Made by a program: the position numbers and the translations under genes. Of a DNA stretch of 64,000 nucleotides, positions 52,985 through 60,721 are shown piece by piece (position 1 is the first letter of the stretch; each line of letters opens with the position of its first letter). Under the pieces are notes generated by a model, which saw only the letters and a program-made list of their open reading frames with translations, ran no database searches and was not told the origin of the DNA. The stretch lies in assembly GCF_003289625.1 (NCBI RefSeq), contig NZ_QMBN01000002.1, positions 270,610 through 334,609 of the forward strand, read 5' to 3'. The DNA is from Microbacterium sp. SMR1. Lineage in GTDB: Bacteria; Actinomycetota; Actinomycetes; Actinomycetales; Microbacteriaceae.

Positions 52985-53200
52985 TCAGGGCGCGAGGGGC
53001 GAGGACTCGTCGTCGATGACCCCGATGCCGACGGCGTGGTGGCTCGGCTCCTCGTCCTTCTGCTCCGGAGCCTTGGGCTCTTCGCCCGGCTCCTTCGCGA
53101 CGCTGGGCTCTTCGAGCTCCTCCGTCGAGGGGTTCTCGTCGGGGGCGTGCTGGGCACCCTCGTCGGCGTGCTCGGCCTCGTTGTCGTGGTGATCGGTCAT
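52985..53200 (-). CDS. small, highly acidic hydrophilic protein
   Basis: A 71-residue protein with GGAAGGGAG before ATG 53200. It is dominated by Glu, Asp, His, Pro and Lys (MTDHHDNEAEHADEGAQHAP, STEELEEPSVAKEPGEEPKA) and ends HHAVGIGVIDDESSPLAP, the only part with hydrophobic residues. It has no predicted helix bundle or TM segment and is probably disordered. The His-rich start might bind metal ions, but this is a guess. I do not recognise a family. It lies upstream of the kdp operon on the same strand, separated from it by the 85-bp palindrome. Confidence 0.6.
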   Translation of the reverse strand: MTDHHDNEAEHADEGAQHAPDENPSTEELEEPSVAKEPGEEPKAPEQKDEEPSHHAVGIGVIDDESSPLAP

Positions 53201-53359
53201 GTCGTTCTCCCTTCCACTCCCAGCGTGCGCCGATCAATCCGCCGGTGTCACCGGCTTGACGTAGCGACTCGTGTGGCCGAAGGGACCCATACCGCGCGGG
53301 GCCCATCGGTAGGGTTCCCGCATGACGTCCCGGACCGGGGCACCCGCGCGCTGAAACTG

Positions 53360-53713
53360 TTGTTCGCCTTCGTGGCTGCGGTGCTGTGGGCTGGAGCCCT
53401 GCTGGCAGCGATGCCCCCCGGCATCAATGACGGGCCGAGCGGCGCCTGCGCGCACGCTGTGGGCAACCGTCTCGTGTTCGACTCATCCGTGGTGCCCGAA
53501 TCCGTCGCGGCCCAGGGCGCCTGGCAACTCTTTCCCCTCGGCGTCGGATGCCGCTACACGGCCCCCACCGGAGAGTCGGTGTTCGTTGCGCCGAGTTTCG
53601 GGCCGTCGATCATCGCCCTCCACGCGCTCGCCGTCACCGTCTTCCTGGCCGGTGTCGTCCTGAGAGACAGGTGGCGCGAGCCGCGTCGCCACGACGACCT
53701 CCTGCGGGCGTAG
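53360..53713 (+). CDS. hypothetical small membrane protein, start unclear
   Basis: The frame encodes two TM helices (FAFVAAVLWAGALLAAMPPG near the N-terminus, and SIIALHALAVTVFLAGVVLR near the C-terminus) flanking an extracytoplasmic loop with two Cys residues (SGACAHAVG, VGCRYTAP) that could form a disulfide. The TTG at 53360 is the nearest start; GTG 53273 is further upstream. A better initiation signal, ATG 53322 with TAGGG before it, is in another frame and stops after ten codons (MTSRTGAPAR), as if one base had been lost. Either a frameshift or coupled translation of a short leader is possible. Family unknown. Confidence 0.45.
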   Translation: MFAFVAAVLWAGALLAAMPPGINDGPSGACAHAVGNRLVFDSSVVPESVAAQGAWQLFPLGVGCRYTAPTGESVFVAPSFGPSIIALHALAVTVFLAGVVLRDRWREPRRHDDLLRA

Positions 53714-53722
53714 GGTCGCGGG

Positions 53723-54058
53723 ATGGACCCGGAAGCGCGACTGCACGAGCGCAAGCGTGAGCTCACCGTGCAGCTCGACCGGCTGGATGCCGACGACGAC
53801 AGCCTTCGTCACGACCGCGCCGACGCCACCGCCGATGACGAGCACGACCCCGAGGGGTCGACGCTGTCGGGGGAGTGGCAGCGGGTTGAGGCTCTACGTC
53901 GAGCCGCGCGGGCAGAGCTCGCCGAGGTCGAGGCCTCCCTCGCCCGCGTCGCCGCAGGCACCTACGGTGTGTGCGCGAGCTGCGGCCGCGACATCCCGGT
54001 CGAGCGCCTCGAGGTCCGCCCCCACGCGACCATGTGCGTCGCCTGCGCTTCGCGCTAG
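53723..54058 (+). CDS. TraR/DksA-family zinc-finger protein
   Basis: A 111-residue protein: N-terminal coiled-coil helices (ERKRELTVQLDRLDADDDSL, EALRRAARAELAEVEASLAR) and a C-terminal C4 zinc finger with Cys 84, 87, 105 and 108 (CASCGRDIPVERLEVRPHAT). DksA-type proteins enter the RNA polymerase secondary channel; actinobacterial members of this size are mostly uncharacterised and may be related to RbpA-independent stress control. Start ATG 53723, ten bases after the preceding stop. Single-gene unit. Confidence 0.88.
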   Translation: MDPEARLHERKRELTVQLDRLDADDDSLRHDRADATADDEHDPEGSTLSGEWQRVEALRRAARAELAEVEASLARVAAGTYGVCASCGRDIPVERLEVRPHATMCVACASR

Positions 54059-54185
54059 CCGCGCCCGTAGCTGTCCACGCCGCCCGCATCCAGCCGAACC
54101 TCGGAGAATCGCGCGAGATTCGGGCGGATGCGGCATCCCGGTACGAGTTTCGCGCCGATCTCCGAAATTCGTTCCGCCGCGGGTG

Positions 54186-54229
54186 TTGACACCCACCACC
54201 CCGAGCCCTAACGTACAACCAAATGGTTG
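54186..54229 (+). promoter_or_regulatory. promoter and palindromic operator of the ArsR-SRPBCC operon
   Basis: TTGACA (54186-54191), a 17-bp spacer and TAACGT (54209-54214) form a good promoter. Immediately after it CAACCA-AA-TGGTTG (54216-54229) is a perfect 14-bp inverted repeat that contains the ATG start (54223-54225) of the ArsR gene. Transcription should start at about 54221-54223, so the mRNA is probably leaderless. The position suggests autorepression by the encoded regulator. Confidence 0.7.
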
Positions 54230-54588
54230 CACGAAACGATCCCCGGGCGAGTGAGCGGAGCGAGCTGAGCGATGACGACATCGACCGTCTCTTCCACGCG
54301 CTCGCGACGGCGACGCGTCGCGACATCCTCCGCCGCACGATCGAGCACGAGCAGTCGGTGTCGGCGCTCGCGGCCGACTACGACATGTCGTTCGCCGCGG
54401 TGCAGAAACACGTCGGCGTCCTCGAGACGGCCGGCCTCATCGTCAAGCGGGCCGAGGGGCGCGAGCGCCTCGTCCGCGCCGACCCCGCCATGATCGCCCG
54501 CGCGCGGGCCCTGCTCGCCCGCTACGAAGACCTCTGGCGTGCCCGCGTCGACCGGCTCGACGCCCTGCTCGCCGAGCCCGAAGACTGA
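54223..54588 (+). CDS. ArsR/SmtB-family transcriptional regulator
   Basis: A 121-residue winged-helix regulator: DIDRLFHALATATRRDILRR, VSALAADYDMSFAAVQKHVG as recognition helix, then VLETAGLIVKRAEGRERLVR as the wing and a C-terminal helix (ALLARYEDLWRARVDRLDAL). The metal-binding Cys/His of classic ArsR/SmtB are absent; this subgroup is usually paired with SRPBCC/AHSA1 genes and is not metal-responsive. The gene starts within its own presumed operator and leads the double AHSA1 gene 80 bp downstream. Confidence 0.92.
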   Translation: MVARNDPRASERSELSDDDIDRLFHALATATRRDILRRTIEHEQSVSALAADYDMSFAAVQKHVGVLETAGLIVKRAEGRERLVRADPAMIARARALLARYEDLWRARVDRLDALLAEPED

Positions 54589-54592
54589 CCCC

Positions 54593-54624
54593 CGCAGACC
54601 CGCAGACCCGCAGACCCGCAAGTC
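54593..54624. repeat. 8-bp tandem repeat between arsR and the AHSA1 gene
   Basis: CGCAGACC repeated three times and a decayed fourth unit (CGCAAGTC) just after the arsR-type stop codon. Short slippage-type repeat in a non-coding spacer, upstream of the ribosome binding site GAAGGAGAA. Confidence 0.7.
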
Positions 54625-54668
54625 CGCACACCCACCCCGCGCGCACCATCCGTTCGAAGGAGAATCCG

Positions 54669-55646
54669 ATGCCCGTCACCGACATCACCACCGATGCCGA
54701 GAACCTCACGATGACGCTCGTGGCGGATGTCGCCGCGCCCGTCGACCGCCTCTGGCGCGCGTTCACGCAGCCCGCGCAGCTCGAGCGCTTCTGGGGCCCT
54801 CCCGGCTGGCCCGCGACCTTCACGCGGTTCGACTTCACCCCGGGCGGACGAGCGCAGTACGCCATGTCGAGCCCGCAGGGCGAGAAGTCGCGCGGCACGT
54901 GGGAGTTCATCGCGATCGACGAGGGACGCAGCTTCGAGGTGCTCGACGCGTTCGCCGACGAGAACGGCGAGCCGATGGAGCAGTTCCCGGCGATGCGCAT
55001 GCTGTTCTCGTTCGAGACGACCGAGACCGGCTCGCGCCTGACGAACGTCACCTACTTCACCTCGGCCGAGGGGCTCGAGCAGGTCATCGCGATGGGCGCG
55101 ATCGAGGGCTCGCGCCTCGCGATGGGCCAGCTCGACGCGGTCGTGCAGGACCTCCGCGCCTACGCGCAGGGGCAGGGCACGCGCGTCGAACTGCTCGACG
55201 ACACGCATGTGCGCATCACCCGGTTCATCGACGGTCCGCGTGAGCTCGTCTGGCGCGCGCACCATGAGACCGAGCTGCTGAAGAAGTGGATGCTGGGTCC
55301 GGACGGCTGGTCGATGACGGTCGCCGAGCCCGCCACTGAGGTGGGCGGGACGTTCCGGTACGCGTGGGAGCAGGAGGGCGCCCCCGAGACGGCGTTCGGT
55401 TTCGAGGGCGAGTTGCTGCAGCTCGACGCGCCGCGCCGCGAGGTGACGACCGAGCGGATGTCGGGAGTCGACGGGCCCGGCACGGTCAACGACCTCCAGC
55501 TCTACGAAGAGGACGGCGCCACCCTCCTCACGCTCCTCATCGAGTATCCCGACAAGGAGACGCGCGACACGGTCCTCGCTACCGGCATGGCCGACGGCAT
55601 GGAAGACTCCTACGCCCGCCTCGAGGCGGAGGTGCTGTCAAAATGA
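54669..55646 (+). CDS. SRPBCC (AHSA1-like) protein, two domains
   Basis: A 325-residue fusion of two START-like hydrophobic-pocket domains: residues ~8-155 (VAAPVDRLWRAFTQPAQLER, FWGPPGWPATFTRFDFTPGG) and ~165-325 (FIDGPRELVWRAHHETELLK, KWMLGPDGWSMTVAEPATEV, LLIEYPDKETRDTVLATGMA). Each has the W-P-G-W/GPDGW loop of the AHSA1 family. These proteins bind hydrophobic ligands and are commonly controlled by the ArsR-type gene next to them. GAAGGAGAA lies before ATG 54669. The specific ligand is unknown. Confidence 0.9.
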   Translation: MPVTDITTDAENLTMTLVADVAAPVDRLWRAFTQPAQLERFWGPPGWPATFTRFDFTPGGRAQYAMSSPQGEKSRGTWEFIAIDEGRSFEVLDAFADENGEPMEQFPAMRMLFSFETTETGSRLTNVTYFTSAEGLEQVIAMGAIEGSRLAMGQLDAVVQDLRAYAQGQGTRVELLDDTHVRITRFIDGPRELVWRAHHETELLKKWMLGPDGWSMTVAEPATEVGGTFRYAWEQEGAPETAFGFEGELLQLDAPRREVTTERMSGVDGPGTVNDLQLYEEDGATLLTLLIEYPDKETRDTVLATGMADGMEDSYARLEAEVLSK

Positions 55647-55650
55647 TGGG

Positions 55651-56685
55651 GTGACGGAACCCGTGATCGCCCTCCAGAACCATCCCGGCGACGTGGAGTT
55701 CCCCGTCCGCCCTCGGCGGCGGTACACGCGGATGCTGGACGCGCGGCGCAAGGCCGACCCGAAGGCCATGCGCAAGCGGGCCCTCCCCGTGACGGCGATC
55801 GCGGTGCCGATCGGCATCCTGGGCTTCGTGCTGTCGTACGTGTGGGTGGGCAGCGAGGATTTCGGGAACAACCTGTTCGGTCTCTTCCTCGGGATGTGCG
55901 CGGGCCTGCTCGTCGCCTCGATCGTCCTCGCTGTGCGCGACGCCCGCGCTCCGCGCAACGCGCAGCGGCAGTACCTCGCGCTCGCGGCGCGGAGTCCGCT
56001 CACGCCGCGGCAGCAGCAGATCCTGGCGCTCGACGCGGCGAGCGACTTCGCGATGCGCGGGTGGAACTCGTCGCTCGCATTCACGCCGACGTTCGCCGAG
56101 CTGCCGCAGGACCTGCGCGCCAAGCACCGTGACGGCGCCGACGGATCGCCGTGGTTCGCGATGCCGCTGCCCGGCATGCAGCAGCTCCGCGCTGCGCTCG
56201 ACGAGCAGTTCAAGATCGTGTCGCGCTCCGACGCCGAGCTGCTGGTGGCCGACACGCTCGCCCGCGGCGTGCTCTCGACGCGGTTCGCGGAGGTCGCGCA
56301 GAGCGATGCGGCGGAGCACATGATGTCGCGCATCGCCGCGCTCACCGACCTGCCGGTCTTCGACATCCACGACCTCGCTCGCGGAGACGAGGGACGTGCG
56401 CCCCGGCTGCTGCTGGCGGCCGACATCGAGCGCGCGATCGGCGGCGTCCGCTACGCCTACGTCGCGGGGTACCTGACCGCCGACGAGGGGTGGGCGCTGC
56501 TCGAGCCGTTGGCGACGCGCGCCTTCACCACGTACCAGGGTCGCGACGAGTACTGGCGCGAGGTCGTCATCGCGACGGCGTTCCGCACGGATTCGCTCGA
56601 GTCGGTGCAGCGCCAGCGCGAGACGCTCGCGGAACTGCAGCGATCGGACTGGCCCGCGGCATCCGTCGCCTGGCCCTCGGCCTGA
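55651..56685 (+). CDS. DUF1266-domain membrane protein
   Basis: A 344-residue protein with two TM helices at about 45-67 and 75-95 and a C-terminal DUF1266 domain: LALDAASDFAMRGWNSSLAF at the domain start, FDIHDLARGDEGRAPRLLLA, GVRYAYVAGYLTADEGWALL and the W/Y-rich YQGRDEYWREVVIATAF. The domain has no assigned function; related proteins occur in E. coli YbeR/YbeU-like families. GTG start 55651, four bases after the AHSA1 stop, so it may be co-transcribed. The last codons include one copy of a 14-bp direct repeat (see findings). Confidence 0.82.
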   Translation: MTEPVIALQNHPGDVEFPVRPRRRYTRMLDARRKADPKAMRKRALPVTAIAVPIGILGFVLSYVWVGSEDFGNNLFGLFLGMCAGLLVASIVLAVRDARAPRNAQRQYLALAARSPLTPRQQQILALDAASDFAMRGWNSSLAFTPTFAELPQDLRAKHRDGADGSPWFAMPLPGMQQLRAALDEQFKIVSRSDAELLVADTLARGVLSTRFAEVAQSDAAEHMMSRIAALTDLPVFDIHDLARGDEGRAPRLLLAADIERAIGGVRYAYVAGYLTADEGWALLEPLATRAFTTYQGRDEYWREVVIATAFRTDSLESVQRQRETLAELQRSDWPAASVAWPSA

Positions 56686-56744
56686 CCGGCGCGCGGCCCT
56701 CGGCCTGAACCGACCTCTGCGGCCGATCCGCGGTGAGTCGGGGC

Positions 56745-57203
56745 TCAGGCCCGCCCGAGGCCGTCTTCGAGGGCGACCCAGGCGAGCATCGCACACTTGA
56801 CGCGCGCCGAGAACTTCGAGACGCCCGACAGCGCCGCGGCATCGCCGAACGTCTCCTCGTCCAGAGGGATGCTGCCGCGCGAGCGCAGCGCCTCGCGGAA
56901 GCGTTCGATGAGGGCGGCCGCGTCGGCCCGCGTCATCCCGTCGCCCTCGACCTCTTCCTCGACCAGCGAGGCGAGCATCGACGCCGAGGCCTGCGAGATC
57001 GAGCAGCCGGTGCCCTCCCACGAGACCTCGGTGATGCGGTCGCCGTCGACGGCGACGCGCAGCGTGATCTCGTCGCCGCAGACGGGGTTCTTCTGGTGCG
57101 AGTCGGCGTGCGCCGCGTCGCCGACGTCGTGGAGCGGGTTGCCGACCGGGTGCTTGGAGTGGTCGAGGATGAGCTCCTGGTACAGCGAGTCGAGCCCGGT
57201 CAT
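56745..57203 (-). CDS. sufU: SufU iron-sulfur/sulfur-relay protein
   Basis: A 152-residue SufU: LYQELILDHSKHPVGNPLHD, Cys42 with Asp44 in NPVCGDEI, Cys67 in GTGCSISQAS, and Cys137 in FSARVKCAMLAW. The spacing between Cys67 and Cys137 includes the insertion that separates SufU from IscU. It accepts persulfide sulfur from SufS via its zinc site. ATG 57203 overlaps the sufS stop (ATGA). sufBCD are not visible in this window, so the operon is split or continues elsewhere. Confidence 0.96.
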   Translation of the reverse strand: MTGLDSLYQELILDHSKHPVGNPLHDVGDAAHADSHQKNPVCGDEITLRVAVDGDRITEVSWEGTGCSISQASASMLASLVEEEVEGDGMTRADAAALIERFREALRSRGSIPLDEETFGDAAALSGVSKFSARVKCAMLAWVALEDGLGRA

Positions 57204-58528
57204 GCGTGTGCCCCTTCGGCCGCGTCGGTGACGCCGAAAAAGCCGCGGATGCCGCGCACCGCGTCGAGGAACAGGTCGACGTCGTCCTCGGTGTTGTACA
57301 GCGCCGTCGAGGCGCGGACGGATGCCGTCATCCCGAACTGCCGGTGCAGCGGCGCGGCGCAGTGGTGTCCGACCCGCACGGCGATGCCCTGGGCGTCGAG
57401 GAACTGTCCCGCGTCGTGCGCGTGCACGCCGGTGACGTCGAACGACCACAGGCCGACGCGCTCCGCGCCCGGGGCGTCGCCCAGCAGGCGGACGCCGGGG
57501 ATCTCGCGGAGGCCCGCGCCCATGCGCTCGGCCAGGGCGACCTCGTGCGCGTGGATGTTCTCGGGTCCGACGTCCTGCAGGTAGCGCACCGCCGCGGCGA
57601 GACCGATCGCGGGTCCGACCGCCTGCGTTCCGGCCTCGAACTTCTGGGGAGCCGGCAAGTACTCGGCGTGGTCGAGCGTCACAGTGGTGATCATCGATCC
57701 GCCGGTGAGGAACGGCGGCAGCGCGTCGAGCACCTCGGCGCGGCCGTACAGTCCGCCGATCGCGTAGGGACCGAGCATCTTGTGACCGCTGAAGACAGCG
57801 AGGTCGACGCCGAGCGCCGGCAGGTCGAGCGGCAGGTGCGGGGCCGACTGGCACGCGTCGAGCACGGTCGTAGCTCCCACCGCCTGCGCGAGGGCGACGA
57901 TCTCGGCGACCGGGTTGACGATGCCGAGCACGTTCGAGACGTGGGTGAAGGCGACGATCCGGGTGCGTTCGCCGATGATGGATGCCGCGGCATCCAGGTC
58001 GAGCGTGCCGTCGGCCCGCGCCGGGATGTGGCGGAGCACTGCGCCGGTGCGGGCGGCGAGCTCCTGCCACGGGATGAGGTTGGCGTGGTGCTCGATCGCC
58101 GTCGTGACGATCTCATCGCCCGGGGTCAGCGCGTACGGTGCGGATGCGGGCGCGCCGCGGCCCAGCGTGGCGTTGCCGATCGCGTAGGCGACGAGGTTCA
58201 GGCCGGCTGTCGCGCCGCTCGTCCAGACGAGCTGCTCGGGCTGGGCGCCGACGAAACCGGCGACGGCGGCGCGGGCATCCTCGAAGAGATCGGTCGCCTC
58301 GGCCGCGAGGGTGTGGGCACCGCGGTGGACGGCGGAGTTGGCGTGCGTGAGAAAGTCGCGTTCGGCGTCGAGGACCGCCGTGGGCTTCTGGCTCGTCGCG
58401 GCGGAGTCGAGGTAGACCAGCCGGTGCCCGTTGACCTCTTCCGAGAGGATTGGGAAGTCGGCGCGCAACGACACCGCGTCGAGCGGACTGACGCGCGGCG
58501 AAGCGGCGGGAACGACGGGAGAGCTCAC
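57200..58528 (-). CDS. sufS: cysteine desulfurase SufS
   Basis: A 442-residue PLP enzyme that takes sulfur from L-cysteine. PLP-Lys is residue 250 in SGHKMLGPYAIGGLYG; catalytic Cys390 is in RVGHHCAAPLHRQFG; TSGATAGLNLVAYAIGN and FTHVSNVLGIVNPVAEIV are conserved. Class II (SufS-type) by length and Cys-loop form. Translationally coupled to sufU, its sulfur acceptor. No clear promoter seen in the 48 bp to the preceding gene. Confidence 0.97.
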   Translation of the reverse strand: MSSPVVPAASPRVSPLDAVSLRADFPILSEEVNGHRLVYLDSAATSQKPTAVLDAERDFLTHANSAVHRGAHTLAAEATDLFEDARAAVAGFVGAQPEQLVWTSGATAGLNLVAYAIGNATLGRGAPASAPYALTPGDEIVTTAIEHHANLIPWQELAARTGAVLRHIPARADGTLDLDAAASIIGERTRIVAFTHVSNVLGIVNPVAEIVALAQAVGATTVLDACQSAPHLPLDLPALGVDLAVFSGHKMLGPYAIGGLYGRAEVLDALPPFLTGGSMITTVTLDHAEYLPAPQKFEAGTQAVGPAIGLAAAVRYLQDVGPENIHAHEVALAERMGAGLREIPGVRLLGDAPGAERVGLWSFDVTGVHAHDAGQFLDAQGIAVRVGHHCAAPLHRQFGMTASVRASTALYNTEDDVDLFLDAVRGIRGFFGVTDAAEGAHA

Positions 58529-58576
58529 CCCTCTAGGCTACGCCCGCGCGCCGGCCCGAGCTCGGGCGCGCCGGGC

Positions 58577-60640
58577 TCAGCGCTCGTCGGGCGAATCGGT
58601 GTGGGCCACCAGGCCGTAGGTCGCGGAGGCCCGGCCGGCGCGGTCGTCGCCGGGCATCGGGCGGGAGCGGCGGCCGTAGACGATCTCGGACGAATCGAGC
58701 AGCCACGGCACGAGGGTGATCTGCACGCCGTGCACCATCATCAGCTGCTGAGCGATGCGGCGGGCGCGTCGGTTGTGCAGGAAGGTCTCCCACCAGTGTC
58801 CGACGATGTACTGCGGCAGGTACACCGTGACGACGGATGAGCCGTGCTTCTCGCGGTACTTGCGGATGAACGCCGCGAGGGGAGCCGCATATTGGCGGTA
58901 GGGCGACTCGATGATCACGAGCGGCACCGGCATCCGGTGCACCTCCCAGTCGGTCTGCACATCCTGCGCCGACTCCTTCGACACCGCCACGTGCACGGCG
59001 ATGGTCTTGTCGTGCTTGGCCGAGAGGGCGTAGTCGACGGCCTTCGCGACGGGCTTCTGCAGGCGGTTCACGAGGACGAGGGCGACGTCGCCCGTCGAGC
59101 CGTAGTGCACGTCGTCATCCATCGCGATCTCGTGCTCGACGTCGCGGTAGTAGCGGCTCACCCCGACCATGAGGAACGCCAGGATCGGGATCGCGATGAA
59201 CACGAGCCAGGCGCCGTGGGTGAACTTCGTCACGGTGACGATGAGGAGCACCGCGACGGTGAAGGTCGCCCCGATCCCGTTGATGATCAGTCCGCGGCGG
59301 GCCTCCGCGCGGTCGTCGGCGGCGGTCGGATGCAGCAGCCGCAGCTCACGCCGCCAGTGCTTGACCATCCCGACCTGACCGAGCGAGAACGACACGAACA
59401 CGCCGATGATGTACAGCTGGATGAGGGTGGTCAGGTCGGCTTGGAACACGACGAGCACGAGGATCGCGGCGAGCCCCAGGATGATCATGCCGTTGGAGAA
59501 GACGAGCCGGTCACCGCGGGTGTTCAGCGACTTAGGCGCGTACCCGTCGCGGGCGAGCACGGCGCCCAGCAGCGGGAACCCGTTGAACGCCGTGTTCGCG
59601 GCGAGCAGCAGCACGCAGGCGGTCGCGGCCTGGATGATGAAGAACGGGATCGACCCCATGCCGAACGTCGCGGCGGCGATCTGCGCCATGAGGCTCGGCT
59701 GCGGCTGGTTGACGCAGTCGAAGCCGACGAGGGCGCAGGGATCTTCGGCGTAGTGGACGCCGGCGATGAGGCCGAGCGCCGTCAGGCCCGAGAACAGCAG
59801 GATGGCGATCGTGCCCATCATGACGAGGGTCTTCTGCGCGTTCGCGATCTTCGGGGCGCGGAAGGCCGGCACACCGTTCGAGACCGCCTCGACGCCGGTC
59901 AGGGCCGAGCAGCCGCTCGAGAACGCGCGCAGGATCAGCAGGATGAGCGCGACCTGGCTGAGGCTCTCGGCCTCCATCGCGAACTGCGCGCTCGAGGCGA
60001 CGGGGGCGTCGCCGAGCAGCGTGCGGATGAGCCCGGTCGCCACCATGACGCCGACCGAGCCGATGAAGATGTAGGTCGGCACCGCGAATGCCGACGAGGC
60101 CTCGCGCACCCCGCGGAGGTTGACGATGATGATGAGGACGACGAACCCGACCGCCAGCTCGACCCGCCAGGGGGCGAGGCCGGGCAACGCCGAGATGATG
60201 TTGTCGACGCCGGATGCCACCGACACGGCCACCGTGAGGATGTAGTCGACGAGCAGCGCCGCGGCCACGACGACCCCGGCCTTCTCGCCCAGGTTGGTGC
60301 GCGCGACCTCGTAGTCGCCGCCGCCGGAGGGATAGGCCTTGATCAGCTGTCGGTAGCTCAGCACGACGACGATGAGCAGGGCCACCACCGCCAGCGCGAC
60401 CCACGGGCTGAAGGCGAGCATCGCCGTGCCGCCGATCGCCAGGATCATCAGCAGTTCCTGCGGCGCGTACGCGACCGACGACAGGGCGTCGGAGGCGAAG
60501 ATCGGCAGGGCCCGGCGCTTGGGGAGGAGCTGGTCGTCGAGCTTCTCGGAATCGAGCGGGTCGCCGATGAGGATGCGCTTCGCGATCGGCGTGGTTTCCT
60601 CGCCCGGTTCGCGACTGTCAGTGGTCACGGCGGGCGACAT
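58577..60640 (-). CDS. kimA: KimA-type potassium importer (APC superfamily)
   Basis: A 687-residue transporter with 12 TM helices and a C-terminal USP-like cytoplasmic domain (from ~470). Segments agree closely, from memory, with Bacillus KimA: ASDALSSVAYAPQELLMILA, LLVDYILTVAVSVASGVDNI, LRAFSSGCSALTGVEAVSNG, RDGYAPKSLNTRGDRLVFSN. KimA is a high-affinity, proton-coupled K+ importer inhibited by c-di-AMP at its C-terminal domain (HVAVSKESAQDVQTDWEVHR, LPQYIVGHWWETFLHNRRAR here). The closest alternative call is a general amino-acid APC permease, less likely given these motifs. Single gene, ATG 60640. Confidence 0.82.
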   Translation of the reverse strand: MSPAVTTDSREPGEETTPIAKRILIGDPLDSEKLDDQLLPKRRALPIFASDALSSVAYAPQELLMILAIGGTAMLAFSPWVALAVVALLIVVVLSYRQLIKAYPSGGGDYEVARTNLGEKAGVVVAAALLVDYILTVAVSVASGVDNIISALPGLAPWRVELAVGFVVLIIIVNLRGVREASSAFAVPTYIFIGSVGVMVATGLIRTLLGDAPVASSAQFAMEAESLSQVALILLILRAFSSGCSALTGVEAVSNGVPAFRAPKIANAQKTLVMMGTIAILLFSGLTALGLIAGVHYAEDPCALVGFDCVNQPQPSLMAQIAAATFGMGSIPFFIIQAATACVLLLAANTAFNGFPLLGAVLARDGYAPKSLNTRGDRLVFSNGMIILGLAAILVLVVFQADLTTLIQLYIIGVFVSFSLGQVGMVKHWRRELRLLHPTAADDRAEARRGLIINGIGATFTVAVLLIVTVTKFTHGAWLVFIAIPILAFLMVGVSRYYRDVEHEIAMDDDVHYGSTGDVALVLVNRLQKPVAKAVDYALSAKHDKTIAVHVAVSKESAQDVQTDWEVHRMPVPLVIIESPYRQYAAPLAAFIRKYREKHGSSVVTVYLPQYIVGHWWETFLHNRRARRIAQQLMMVHGVQITLVPWLLDSSEIVYGRRSRPMPGDDRAGRASATYGLVAHTDSPDER

Positions 60641-60721
60641 TACGCCTGGCGCGGCATCCTGCGCAATCTCGCCGCGCCGAGCGTCACCGGAGCGTTGTCG
60701 AACCGTGTTTCCGCGTTCGGT

